This document shows, piece after piece, positions 50,883 to 58,900 of a stretch of 64,000 bases of DNA (its first letter is position 1; every line of letters starts with the position of its first letter). The stretch lies in NCBI RefSeq assembly GCF_040538665.1, contig NZ_JBEWXT010000001.1, positions 186,001 through 250,000 on the forward strand. The letters run 5' to 3'. The notes under the pieces are model-generated. The model was not told the origin of the DNA and did no database searches. It worked only from the letters and a program-made list of their open reading frames with translations. The stretch comes from Aureibaculum sp. 2308TA14-22 (GTDB taxonomy: Bacteria > Bacteroidota > Bacteroidia > Flavobacteriales > Flavobacteriaceae). The translations under genes and the position numbers were made by a program.

Positions 50883-52583
50883 TTATCCAATAATCATCCC
50901 AGCAATAGTGGCAGAGATTAATGAAGCAATGGAACCTCCTATAAGGGCTTTCATACCAAACTCTGATAAGGTTTTGCGTTGCCCTGGGGCTAAAGAGCCA
51001 ATCCCTCCAATTTGAATTCCAATGGAGGCAAAATTAGCAAAACCACAGAGCATATACGTCGCCATAATAATCGATTTCTGATAACTCAAGTGCGTAGCAT
51101 TAGCAGCATTTTTTAAATCTGCTAATTGAATATAACCTACAAATTCGCTTGCAGCTAATTTTATACCTAAGAGCTGTCCCATTAACATCATATCTTCTTT
51201 AGCAACACCAATTAACCACATTAATGGAGCAAAAATAGTCCCTAAAATGGCTTCGATAGAAAAACTACTATAAGAAGTGTTATCACCAAGCCATGCATTC
51301 AATCCTGTCCAATAACCTATTTTACCCAAGCCATAATTGGCCATCGCTATAAAAGCAATAAATACTAGTAGCATAGCTCCAACATTTACTGCTAATCTTA
51401 AACCTTCTGTAGTGCCATTGGCTATCGCATCTAATATATTTGAACCAATTTTATCCTGTGATACATTTACGTCAGTATTTATAGTTTCAGTTTGCGGATA
51501 CAATATTTTAGAAATTACTATGGCTCCAGGTGCTGCCATAACCGATGCTGCTAATAAGTGTTTAGCATAAACCAATCTCAGAACAGGGTCATCACCACCC
51601 AAAAATCCAATATAAGCTGCCAATACTGCACCAGCCACGGTAGCCATTCCACCAATCATTACCAGCAGCATTTCAGATTTATTCATTTTTTCTAAATAAG
51701 CTTTTATGAGTAATGGAGCCTCAGTTTGCCCCAAGAAAATATTTCCAGCAATTGAAAGGCTTTCTGCTCCAGAAATACCAAGTGCTTTTGTTAAAAGCAT
51801 TGCCATAAATTTTACAACTTTCTGTATTATCCCTAAATAAAATAACACTGAGGTTAATGCAGAAAAGAAAATAATTGTTGGGAGTACTTGAAAAGCAAAA
51901 ATAAACCCAAAGGTGTCCATATCAACCACCAAACCTTCAAATAAAAATTGGCTTCCAGCCCTTGTAAAATCAAGAATTTTCACAAAGATTTTTCCAACAA
52001 ACTCAAATCCAGCTTGAATAAAAGGAATTTTCAAAACCCCAACGGCTATCAACAATTGAAATGCTATCCCAATACCAACAGTTTTCCAATTGATAGCTTT
52101 ACGATTACTACTAAATAAAAAGGCAATAAATAGTAAGGTAGCCATGCCTAATACGCCTCGCCATAATGAGTTTATTGAAAACCCTTGACTTGGTATTATT
52201 TCATTACTATCTGCTTTGTAAACAATTGTTGTTAGTTCATCTTTAATTTCAGAAAACTCGAATAGAATATCCTTTGACTTAAAAGCTAAAGTTGAATCTG
52301 ATAATTGTGTTATTTTGTATTTATAAATAGTATCTTTAGGAAAATCAACATAAAAAACCAATAAATTATTTTGATAAATATAGTCACCAGAAATTTTACC
52401 CTGAAAACTGGTTTCAAATTCGAATTCGCCTTTATCTAATAGTAAAAACTCATTATGATTGACTATGGAAGCTTCTTGATTATTTTGTATTGATTGTAGT
52501 TGCCATTTTTTTTCTATTTCTTGGGCGGAAGAAAAATTTAGTCCAAATAGTATAGTAATAAATAAAAGTAAATTTCTAATCAT
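50883..52583 (-). CDS. Concentrative nucleoside transporter with N-terminal periplasmic domain
   Basis: The 566-residue protein has a signal-like N terminus (1-20), then about 110 residues of beta-rich soluble domain (WQLQSIQNNQEASIVNHNEFLLLDKGEFEFETSFQGKISGDYIYQ, lipocalin-like), and a CNT/NupC body from about residue 145: GIAFQLLIAVGVLKIPFIQAGFEFVGK, AGAVLAAYIGFLGGDDP, GGIGSLAPGQRKTLSEFGMKALIGG. CNT proteins use Na+ or H+ to import nucleosides. The N-terminal domain is extra compared with ordinary CNT proteins of about 400 residues. It lies beside thyA and near a dNK fusion. Confidence 0.92.
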   Translation of the reverse strand: MIRNLLLFITILFGLNFSSAQEIEKKWQLQSIQNNQEASIVNHNEFLLLDKGEFEFETSFQGKISGDYIYQNNLLVFYVDFPKDTIYKYKITQLSDSTLAFKSKDILFEFSEIKDELTTIVYKADSNEIIPSQGFSINSLWRGVLGMATLLFIAFLFSSNRKAINWKTVGIGIAFQLLIAVGVLKIPFIQAGFEFVGKIFVKILDFTRAGSQFLFEGLVVDMDTFGFIFAFQVLPTIIFFSALTSVLFYLGIIQKVVKFMAMLLTKALGISGAESLSIAGNIFLGQTEAPLLIKAYLEKMNKSEMLLVMIGGMATVAGAVLAAYIGFLGGDDPVLRLVYAKHLLAASVMAAPGAIVISKILYPQTETINTDVNVSQDKIGSNILDAIANGTTEGLRLAVNVGAMLLVFIAFIAMANYGLGKIGYWTGLNAWLGDNTSYSSFSIEAILGTIFAPLMWLIGVAKEDMMLMGQLLGIKLAASEFVGYIQLADLKNAANATHLSYQKSIIMATYMLCGFANFASIGIQIGGIGSLAPGQRKTLSEFGMKALIGGSIASLISATIAGMIIG

Positions 52584-52598
52584 AAAAGGGAAGTTACA

Positions 52599-53201
52599 CT
52601 ATTTTTTTCGTTTAGAAATTTCATCTCTTAATTTTGCCGCCAATTCATAGTCTTCATTAGCTACGGCCTCTTCCAATTGTTTGTTTAATTCTTTTAGTGA
52701 GATTTCTTTTAATGACGACTCTTCTGCAAGTTCAATTGCCATTTCTTCAACTTCTATTTTCGCTTGAGTAAGTTTAGGTTCATCTTTAATCTTTAGAAAG
52801 ATACCCGCTTTGTCCAAAATATTTTCATAAGTAAAAATAGGTGCGTTAAAACGTGTTGCCAGTGCAATAGCATCAGAAGTTCTGGCATCAATAATTTCTT
52901 CAATTTTATCACGCTCACAAATAAGACTAGAATAAAACACGCCATCAACTAGTTTGTGAATAATCACCTGCTTTACCTTGATATGAAAACGATCAGAAAA
53001 AGTTTTAAACAGGTCGTGCGTAAGCGGTCTTGGAGGCTTTATTTCCTTTTCTAATGCAATGGCAATAGATTGTGCTTCAAAAGCACCAATAATAATAGGT
53101 AAAGTGCGTTCACCATCTACTTCGCTTAAAACCAGTGCATAAGCACCGCTTTGTGTTTGGCTGTATGATATACCTTTTATGTTAAGGCGGACTAAACTCA
53201 T
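52599..53201 (-). CDS. Bifunctional nuclease (DUF151) with UVR motif
   Basis: The 200-residue protein starts with a DUF151/BFN domain (about 1-140: SYSQTQSGAYALVLSEVDGERTLPIIIGAFEAQSIAIALE, RPLTHDLFKTF, IDARTSDAIALATRFNAPIFTYENI) and ends with a UVR motif (about 168-200: LKELNKQLEEAVANEDYELAAKLRDEISKRKK), as in UvrB/UvrC-binding tails. Plant BFN homologues have DNA and RNA nuclease activity; bacterial functions are less clear. It lies between the nucleoside transporter (15 bases away) and the etfA terminator. Confidence 0.92.
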   Translation of the reverse strand: MSLVRLNIKGISYSQTQSGAYALVLSEVDGERTLPIIIGAFEAQSIAIALEKEIKPPRPLTHDLFKTFSDRFHIKVKQVIIHKLVDGVFYSSLICERDKIEEIIDARTSDAIALATRFNAPIFTYENILDKAGIFLKIKDEPKLTQAKIEVEEMAIELAEESSLKEISLKELNKQLEEAVANEDYELAAKLRDEISKRKK

Positions 53202-53213
53202 GGTTGAATATAT

Positions 53214-53260
53214 GAAAAAACTGTCTAATTAAGGACTTTAGCATCCAATAAATTAGACAG
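53214..53260 (-). terminator. Terminator after etfA
   Basis: A 10-bp perfect stem (CTGTCTAATT at 53221-53230 with AATTAGACAG at 53251-53260, 20-base loop) followed on the minus strand by six T. It separates etfBA from the DUF151 gene. Confidence 0.75.
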
Positions 53261-53289
53261 CCTTTAATAAGAGGCACAATTTACTAAAA

Positions 53290-54258
53290 TTATGCGTTTT
53301 GAGCCTTAAATTCTTTTAACTTTTCTATTAATTTTGGTACCACTTCAAAAGCATCGCCAACTATACCATAGTCAGCAGCTTTAAAAAATGGTGCTTCAGG
53401 ATCAGTGTTAATAACTACTTTTACTTTTGAAGAATTGATTCCTGCCAAGTGCTGTATAGCACCTGAAATACCGATAGCAATATACAAGTTTGAAGCTACT
53501 GGTTTCCCAGTTTGCCCTACGTGTTCACTGTGAGGTCTCCATCCCAAATCGGAAACTGGTTTTGAACATGCTGTGGCCGCACCCAATATATCGGCTAGTT
53601 CTTCAACCATTCCCCAATTTTCAGGACCTTTTAATCCACGACCACCAGAAACTACAATATCAGCATCAGCAATAGTAATTTGTCCTTTAGCTTTATCAAC
53701 TGAAGTTGATTTTACATTAAAGTCAGCATCGTCTAAATTTGGAGAAAAATCTTCTTCAGTAGCTGAAGATTTATTTTCAACCAACCCAAAAGAATTTTTT
53801 GCCAATCCGATTACTTTTTTATCAGTTTTTATTTCGGTGTTATTAAATGCTTTGTTAGAAAACGCCTTGCGTTTTACCGTAAAAGGTGAAGTTGAACTTG
53901 GTGCTTCAACAACATTAGAAGCATATCCTGCTTCTAAATTCACAGCTAGTAAAGGTGCTAGGTAAAGCCCATTATTGCTTGAGTCGATAATAACAACATT
54001 TGCATTTTCTTTTGCCGCCACTTGCTTTACAACATCGGCGTATGCTTTGGCATTAAATGTATTAAGTTTTTCATCATTTATTTTGATGATTTTTTCAGCA
54101 CCATAGTCGGATAATATTGAGGTATTATCTGCATTTATAGTAACTACACTTATGGTAGTTCCTAATTGTTCTGCAACTTTTTTACCGTAAGATACTGCTT
54201 CAAAAGCGATTTTTTTAAATTTTCCTTCAGAGGATTCTGCGTAAACTAAAACAGACAT
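53290..54258 (-). CDS. etfA: Electron transfer flavoprotein alpha subunit
   Basis: The 322-residue protein has the FAD-binding C-terminal domain with VVSGGRGLKGPENWGMVEELADILGAA, SDLGWRPHSEHVGQTGKPV, NLYIAIGISGAIQHLAGI and VVINTDPEAPFFKAADYGIVGD. The N-terminal half is ETF-like (VVTINADNTSILSDYGAEKII). With EtfB it carries electrons from acyl-CoA dehydrogenases to the quinone pool through ETF-QO. It follows etfB by 46 bases on the same strand. Confidence 0.97.
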   Translation of the reverse strand: MSVLVYAESSEGKFKKIAFEAVSYGKKVAEQLGTTISVVTINADNTSILSDYGAEKIIKINDEKLNTFNAKAYADVVKQVAAKENANVVIIDSSNNGLYLAPLLAVNLEAGYASNVVEAPSSTSPFTVKRKAFSNKAFNNTEIKTDKKVIGLAKNSFGLVENKSSATEEDFSPNLDDADFNVKSTSVDKAKGQITIADADIVVSGGRGLKGPENWGMVEELADILGAATACSKPVSDLGWRPHSEHVGQTGKPVASNLYIAIGISGAIQHLAGINSSKVKVVINTDPEAPFFKAADYGIVGDAFEVVPKLIEKLKEFKAQNA

Positions 54259-54304
54259 ATATTTTTAGATATTAAATATTAAACTTTTCTTGATTTGAGT
54301 GAGA

Positions 54305-55051
54305 TTAAATCACCTTGGCTTCATTATGTAATAAATCAACCAGCTCTCCAACATTATCAGCGTCGACTAATTTTACTGCTCCTTTTGCTTCTGGTTTTTC
54401 AAAACTTTTTGATGTAGTTGTAGCTTCAAAAGAAATAGGCTCAATAACATTCAATGGTTTTTTTCTGGCCATCATAATACCTCTCATATTGGGTATGCGT
54501 AAATCTTTTTCTTCTACAATTCCCTTTTGACCACCAACAACCAATGGTAAATTAGTACTTAGGGTTTCTTTGCCACCATCAATTTCTCGAATAGCGGTTG
54601 CTTTATTGTCGTCAACTTCCAAACCAATACAGGCATTAATAAAATTGAAATCTAAAATGCCAGCAAGCATACCAGGCACCATTCCTCCGTTATAATCTAT
54701 GGATTCCCTCCCAGCTAAGACAAGGTCAAAATCACCATTCTTAGCAACTTCAGCTAATTGTTTGGCTACAAAATAACCATCGGTAGCTTCTGCATTTACA
54801 CGTATGGCCTCGTCGGCACCAATTGCCAAAGCCTTACGTAAAGTAGGTTCTGTAGAAGGGTTACCAACATTGACAACAGTTACTGATGCTCCTTGTTTTT
54901 CTTTAAACCACATAGCTCTAGTTAACACAAATTCGTCATACGGATTAATCACAAACTGAACACCATTGGTGTCAAATTTTGAGTCCCCATCAGTGAAATT
55001 TATCTTTGAAGTAGTATCAGGAACATGACTTATACAAACTAATATTTTCAT
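54305..55051 (-). CDS. etfB: Electron transfer flavoprotein beta subunit
   Basis: The 248-residue protein opens ILVCISHVPDTTSKINF and has FVINPYDEFVLTRAMWFKE, LAGRESIDYNGGMVPGMLAG, and VDDNKATAIREIDGGKETLSTNLPLVVG, typical of EtfB; the usual AMP-binding half. It is first in the etfBA operon and diverges from pdhB, separated by about 140 bases. Confidence 0.97.
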   Translation of the reverse strand: MKILVCISHVPDTTSKINFTDGDSKFDTNGVQFVINPYDEFVLTRAMWFKEKQGASVTVVNVGNPSTEPTLRKALAIGADEAIRVNAEATDGYFVAKQLAEVAKNGDFDLVLAGRESIDYNGGMVPGMLAGILDFNFINACIGLEVDDNKATAIREIDGGKETLSTNLPLVVGGQKGIVEEKDLRIPNMRGIMMARKKPLNVIEPISFEATTTSKSFEKPEAKGAVKLVDADNVGELVDLLHNEAKVI

Positions 55052-55162
55052 TTTTATAATAGGATTTAATAATTAATGCGAAGTTACTACTTTTTTTTCA
55101 ATTTGCTATGCACGCATAATAAAATAGTTGAAACATAATCTAATAAACTAGCCTTAATTTTC

Positions 55163-55170
55163 TATTTTTG
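55163..55170 (+). promoter_or_regulatory. Candidate -7 box for pdhB
   Basis: TATTTTTGC matches TAnnTTTG and lies 22 bases before the ATG. No matching -33 TTG is seen. Confidence 0.4.
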
Positions 55171-55192
55171 CATTGTAATATTATATCAAAAT

Positions 55193-56173
55193 ATGAGAAC
55201 GATTCAATTTAGAGAAGCCATTTGCGAAGCCATGAGCGAAGAAATGCGTAGAGACGAGTCCATTTACTTAATGGGTGAAGAAGTTGCAGAATATAATGGT
55301 GCGTATAAAGCTTCAAAAGGAATGTTAGATGAATTTGGAGCCAAACGTGTTATCGATACGCCAATTGCTGAATTAGGTTTTGCTGGTATTGCTATTGGTT
55401 CTGCAATGAATGGAAACCGTCCGATAGTAGAATATATGACTTTTAATTTTTCATTGGTCGGGATAGATCAAATTATAAATAATGCTGCAAAGATCAGACA
55501 AATGTCAGGAGGGCAGTTTAATTGCCCAATTGTGTTTAGAGGGCCTACGGCCTCAGCGGGTCAGTTAGGTGCTACACATTCTCAAGCTTTTGAGAATTGG
55601 TTTGCCAATACGCCTGGTCTTAAAGTAATAGTACCTTCAAATCCCTATGATGCTAAAGGCTTATTAAAAGCAGCGATAAGGGATGATGATCCAGTAATTT
55701 TTATGGAATCTGAACAAATGTATGGAGACAAAGGTGAAGTTCCAGATGGGGAGTATATATTACCAATAGGTGTTGCAGAGACAAAAAGAGAAGGGACGGA
55801 TGTTACCATTGTTTCTTTTGGAAAAATCATTAAAGAAGCCTATAAAGCTGCAGAAATACTAGAAAAGGAAGATATTTCCGTTGAAATTATAGATTTACGT
55901 ACAGTCAGACCAATGGATCATGATGCAATATTAGCATCTGTAAAGAAAACAAATAGATTGGTAATACTAGAAGAGGCTTGGCCTTTTGCAAGTGTAGCTT
56001 CAGAAATTACCTATCAAGTACAAGAACAAGCTTTTGACTTTTTAGATGCACCTATACAAAGAATTACAACAGCTGATACGCCTGCTGCATACTCTCCAGT
56101 CTTATTGGAAGAGTGGTTGCCCAATGCCAACGATGTTGTAAAAGCAGTAAAGTCTGTTATGTATGTAAAATAA
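55193..56173 (+). CDS. pdhB: Pyruvate dehydrogenase E1 component, beta subunit
   Basis: This subunit of a two-chain E1 binds the pyrimidine part of thiamine diphosphate and helps decarboxylate pyruvate. The 326-residue protein has the family segments REAICEAMSEEMRRDESIYLMGEEVAEYNGAYKASKGM, IVEYMTFNFSLVGIDQIINNAAKIRQMSGG, GATHSQAFENWFANTPGLKVI and TPAAYSPVLLEEWLPN. The alpha subunit is not in the window. A branched-chain E1 beta is an alternative, but MGEEVAEYNGAYK fits pyruvate dehydrogenase. It stands alone with its own terminator. Confidence 0.9.
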   Translation: MRTIQFREAICEAMSEEMRRDESIYLMGEEVAEYNGAYKASKGMLDEFGAKRVIDTPIAELGFAGIAIGSAMNGNRPIVEYMTFNFSLVGIDQIINNAAKIRQMSGGQFNCPIVFRGPTASAGQLGATHSQAFENWFANTPGLKVIVPSNPYDAKGLLKAAIRDDDPVIFMESEQMYGDKGEVPDGEYILPIGVAETKREGTDVTIVSFGKIIKEAYKAAEILEKEDISVEIIDLRTVRPMDHDAILASVKKTNRLVILEEAWPFASVASEITYQVQEQAFDFLDAPIQRITTADTPAAYSPVLLEEWLPNANDVVKAVKSVMYVK

Positions 56174-56194
56174 TGGCATTAAAATTGTAATAAT

Positions 56195-56229
56195 CAAACC
56201 TTTTGCAACACCTTGTAAAAGGTTTTTTT
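56195..56229 (+). terminator. Terminator after pdhB
   Basis: A 9-bp stem AAACCTTTT/AAAAGGTTT (56195-56203, 56216-56224) with a possible inner extension, followed by a T run. Confidence 0.82.
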
Positions 56230-56252
56230 ATGAATACTCTAAATTTTAAACA

Positions 56253-58751
56253 TTGAAATATCTAATTACACTTTTTTTATTGATAACTTCATTTGCTTTT
56301 TCGCAAGTTAAAGTCAGCGGACATATTGTTGACGAACAAGGTGAGGCTATTCCTTTTGCGAATATTATATTCAAGGGATCGACCGAGGGTGGCGTTTCTG
56401 ATGAAAATGGAAAATTCTATATAGAATCTGAAAATACACATAAAGAATTGATGATATCTTTTCTGGGATTTGAGACCAAAATAATTCCGCTTAAAGCGAG
56501 AAACTTTGACCTTAAAATTGTTTTGAAAGAAGATGCTGCGGCATTAGATGAAGTTCAGATTTATTCAGGTAAAACCAAGAAAAAAGGAAACCCAGCGGTA
56601 GAAATTTTGAAGAAAATTTGGGCTAAGAAGCGTCAAAATGGTCTGCGTTTGTATAAACAATATGAATATGATAAGTACGAAAAAATAGAATTTGACCTCA
56701 ATAATATTGATGAAAAATTTAAAAAGCGAAGACTCTTTAAAGGAATGGAGTTTGTTTTTGAACAGGTAGATACTTCAAATATTACTGGAAAACCTTACTT
56801 GCCCATTTTTATTAATGAGGCATTATACAAAGTTTATGGTAAAAACGAGCCTGTAAAAAAAACGAACGAAGAGCTCTTGGCCAATAAAAATTCAGGTTTT
56901 GAAAGTAATCAAGAACTTATTGAGTTTGTAAAGCAATTATATGTAGATTATAATATCTATGACAATTATCTCAAATTTTTTGACAAAAGTTTTACAAGTC
57001 CAATCTCGAGGACAGGAGTTTCCGTTTATAATTATGTACTAGCAGATAGTGCATACATAGGAAATAAGTGGTGCTATAACATTGTTTTTTATCCCAGAAG
57101 GAAAAACGAACTAACCTTTAAAGGCGATTTTTGGGTAAATGATACCACTTTTGCTATTCAAGAAATTGAAATGAATGCATCCAGAAGTGCAAATATTAAC
57201 TGGGTTAAAGAAATTTATGTAGAGCAAGAATTTGATGTATTGAACGATTCTGTTTTCCTATTGAAAAGAGATCATATGATGTCAGATTTTGCTTTTAATT
57301 CAAAAGATAAATCAAAAGGAGTTTACGGTAGACGAACTACGTTGTTTAACAATTACGAATTTGAAAAAGAACGTGATGAAGAAGTTTACAAGCCAAAAGT
57401 TTTTGCTTATGAGGAAGAGATTTATAATAAACCTGACGATTTTTGGCATGAAAACCGAATGGAAAAACTAAATGACGATGAGGTTGGGATCTATAAAATG
57501 CTTGATACACTTAAAACAGTAAGAAGATTCAAGCAGCTCTACAATATAGGTGCAACATTAGCAACGGGATATTGGGGCGTAGCCAAAGGGTTTGACTATG
57601 GTCCGTTATTTTCTTCTTTTGGCAGTAACGATGTTGAAGGTTTTAGAGTAAGGGTAGGAGGTAGAACTTATTTTACCCAAAATGATACTTGGCGTTTAGA
57701 AGGCTATGCCGCTTATGGTTTTAAAGACGATAAAGTTAAATATGGAATTTCTGGAAAATGGTTGGTCGATAAACAGAATAGAATAATACTATCAGCTGGT
57801 AACAGAAGAGATATAGAGCAAACAGGCGTTAGTTTAACAACTGCAAATGACGTACTAAGTAGGAGTTTTGCGTCGTCATCATTTTTTGCAAGAGGGGAAA
57901 ATTTTAGATTGACAAATGTCAATTTATCCAATTTTGCTATTGATGTAGAGCCTGTAAAAAACCTAAATTTTAGATTAGGAGCCACTTATAAAACATTACA
58001 ATCGGCTGCTCCTGATTTATTTAACATCAGTTATTTTGACGAGGATGGAGTTCAGCAACCAAAAATAAAACAAACGGAACTGGATTTTGGTATAACCTAT
58101 ACACCTGGTCGTAAAACTGCGGGATTTGGTGTTGAGCGAAATGTGAGTAATGATGGTCGTTATCCTACGGTTTATCTAAGCTATACAAAAGGTCTAAAAG
58201 GGTTTTTAGATAGCGACTTTGATTATGACAAACTCCAGCTATATTATAGACACCGTATTTTAATGGGAGGTTTTGGTAAGCTAAAATATTTTTTAGAAGT
58301 TGGTAAAACTTTTGGTGATGTGCCTTTAACCATGTTAGACGTAGTTCCAGGCAATCAGGCAATTTTTAGTGTACCGCGTACTTTTGACCTTTTAAATTAT
58401 TATGATTTTGTAACCGATGAATATGCTGCATTGCATATAGAGCATAATTTTAATGGGAGGATTTTATCTCGAATTCCGTTACTGCGAAAGCTAAACTGGA
58501 GAGAAATAGTGGGTGCAAGAGCAGTAGTTGGTAATTTATCGCATGATAATATTTCTAGGAGTCCTTTTTTGATTGATCGTAGGCTTAATGATAATTTATA
58601 CATTCCCACAAAACCCTATTACGAATATTTTGTAGGGGTAGATAATATCTTTAAATTTATCAGGATAGATTTTGTGTTTAGAGGTAATTACAACCAAATA
58701 CCGGGAGCAACAAAATTTGCAATTAAAGGAGGCTTTGGATTTTATTTTTAA
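56253..58751 (+). CDS. DUF5686 outer-membrane protein with carboxypeptidase-like regulatory domain
   Basis: From a TTG start the protein has 832 residues: a signal peptide ending AFSQ, a carboxypeptidase-D regulatory-like beta sandwich (about 20-95; VSGHIVDEQGEAIPFANIIFKGSTEGGVSDENGKFYI), and the DUF5686 body (about 105-832) with a soluble part and a barrel-like C terminus of amphipathic strands (NFRLGATYKTL, LDFGITYTPGRKTAG) ending IKGGFGFYF. Function is unknown; outer-membrane location is inferred. The gap to pdhB is filled by a terminator. No further genes in the same direction are close until 58901. Confidence 0.9.
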   Translation: MKYLITLFLLITSFAFSQVKVSGHIVDEQGEAIPFANIIFKGSTEGGVSDENGKFYIESENTHKELMISFLGFETKIIPLKARNFDLKIVLKEDAAALDEVQIYSGKTKKKGNPAVEILKKIWAKKRQNGLRLYKQYEYDKYEKIEFDLNNIDEKFKKRRLFKGMEFVFEQVDTSNITGKPYLPIFINEALYKVYGKNEPVKKTNEELLANKNSGFESNQELIEFVKQLYVDYNIYDNYLKFFDKSFTSPISRTGVSVYNYVLADSAYIGNKWCYNIVFYPRRKNELTFKGDFWVNDTTFAIQEIEMNASRSANINWVKEIYVEQEFDVLNDSVFLLKRDHMMSDFAFNSKDKSKGVYGRRTTLFNNYEFEKERDEEVYKPKVFAYEEEIYNKPDDFWHENRMEKLNDDEVGIYKMLDTLKTVRRFKQLYNIGATLATGYWGVAKGFDYGPLFSSFGSNDVEGFRVRVGGRTYFTQNDTWRLEGYAAYGFKDDKVKYGISGKWLVDKQNRIILSAGNRRDIEQTGVSLTTANDVLSRSFASSSFFARGENFRLTNVNLSNFAIDVEPVKNLNFRLGATYKTLQSAAPDLFNISYFDEDGVQQPKIKQTELDFGITYTPGRKTAGFGVERNVSNDGRYPTVYLSYTKGLKGFLDSDFDYDKLQLYYRHRILMGGFGKLKYFLEVGKTFGDVPLTMLDVVPGNQAIFSVPRTFDLLNYYDFVTDEYAALHIEHNFNGRILSRIPLLRKLNWREIVGARAVVGNLSHDNISRSPFLIDRRLNDNLYIPTKPYYEYFVGVDNIFKFIRIDFVFRGNYNQIPGATKFAIKGGFGFYF

Positions 58752-58900
58752 CCACAAAAATTTTCGTTATAAAAAGGGTTTACCAAATTTATTTACATAG
58801 CAAAAACCTAGTTATAGCCTAATAATTACTCTTTTAGCAAATAAACTATTATATTTAACAAACTAATTTTCTTAAAATTGGTGTTAATTTTATAATAGAT

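Noticed and set aside
53573-53965. 130-codon plus-strand frame opposite etfA
   Set aside because: It lies wholly inside a well-supported EtfA gene on the other strand and has no family motif.
57713-57985. 90-codon minus-strand frame inside the DUF5686 gene
   Set aside because: Fully inside a long gene with clear domains; no independent evidence.
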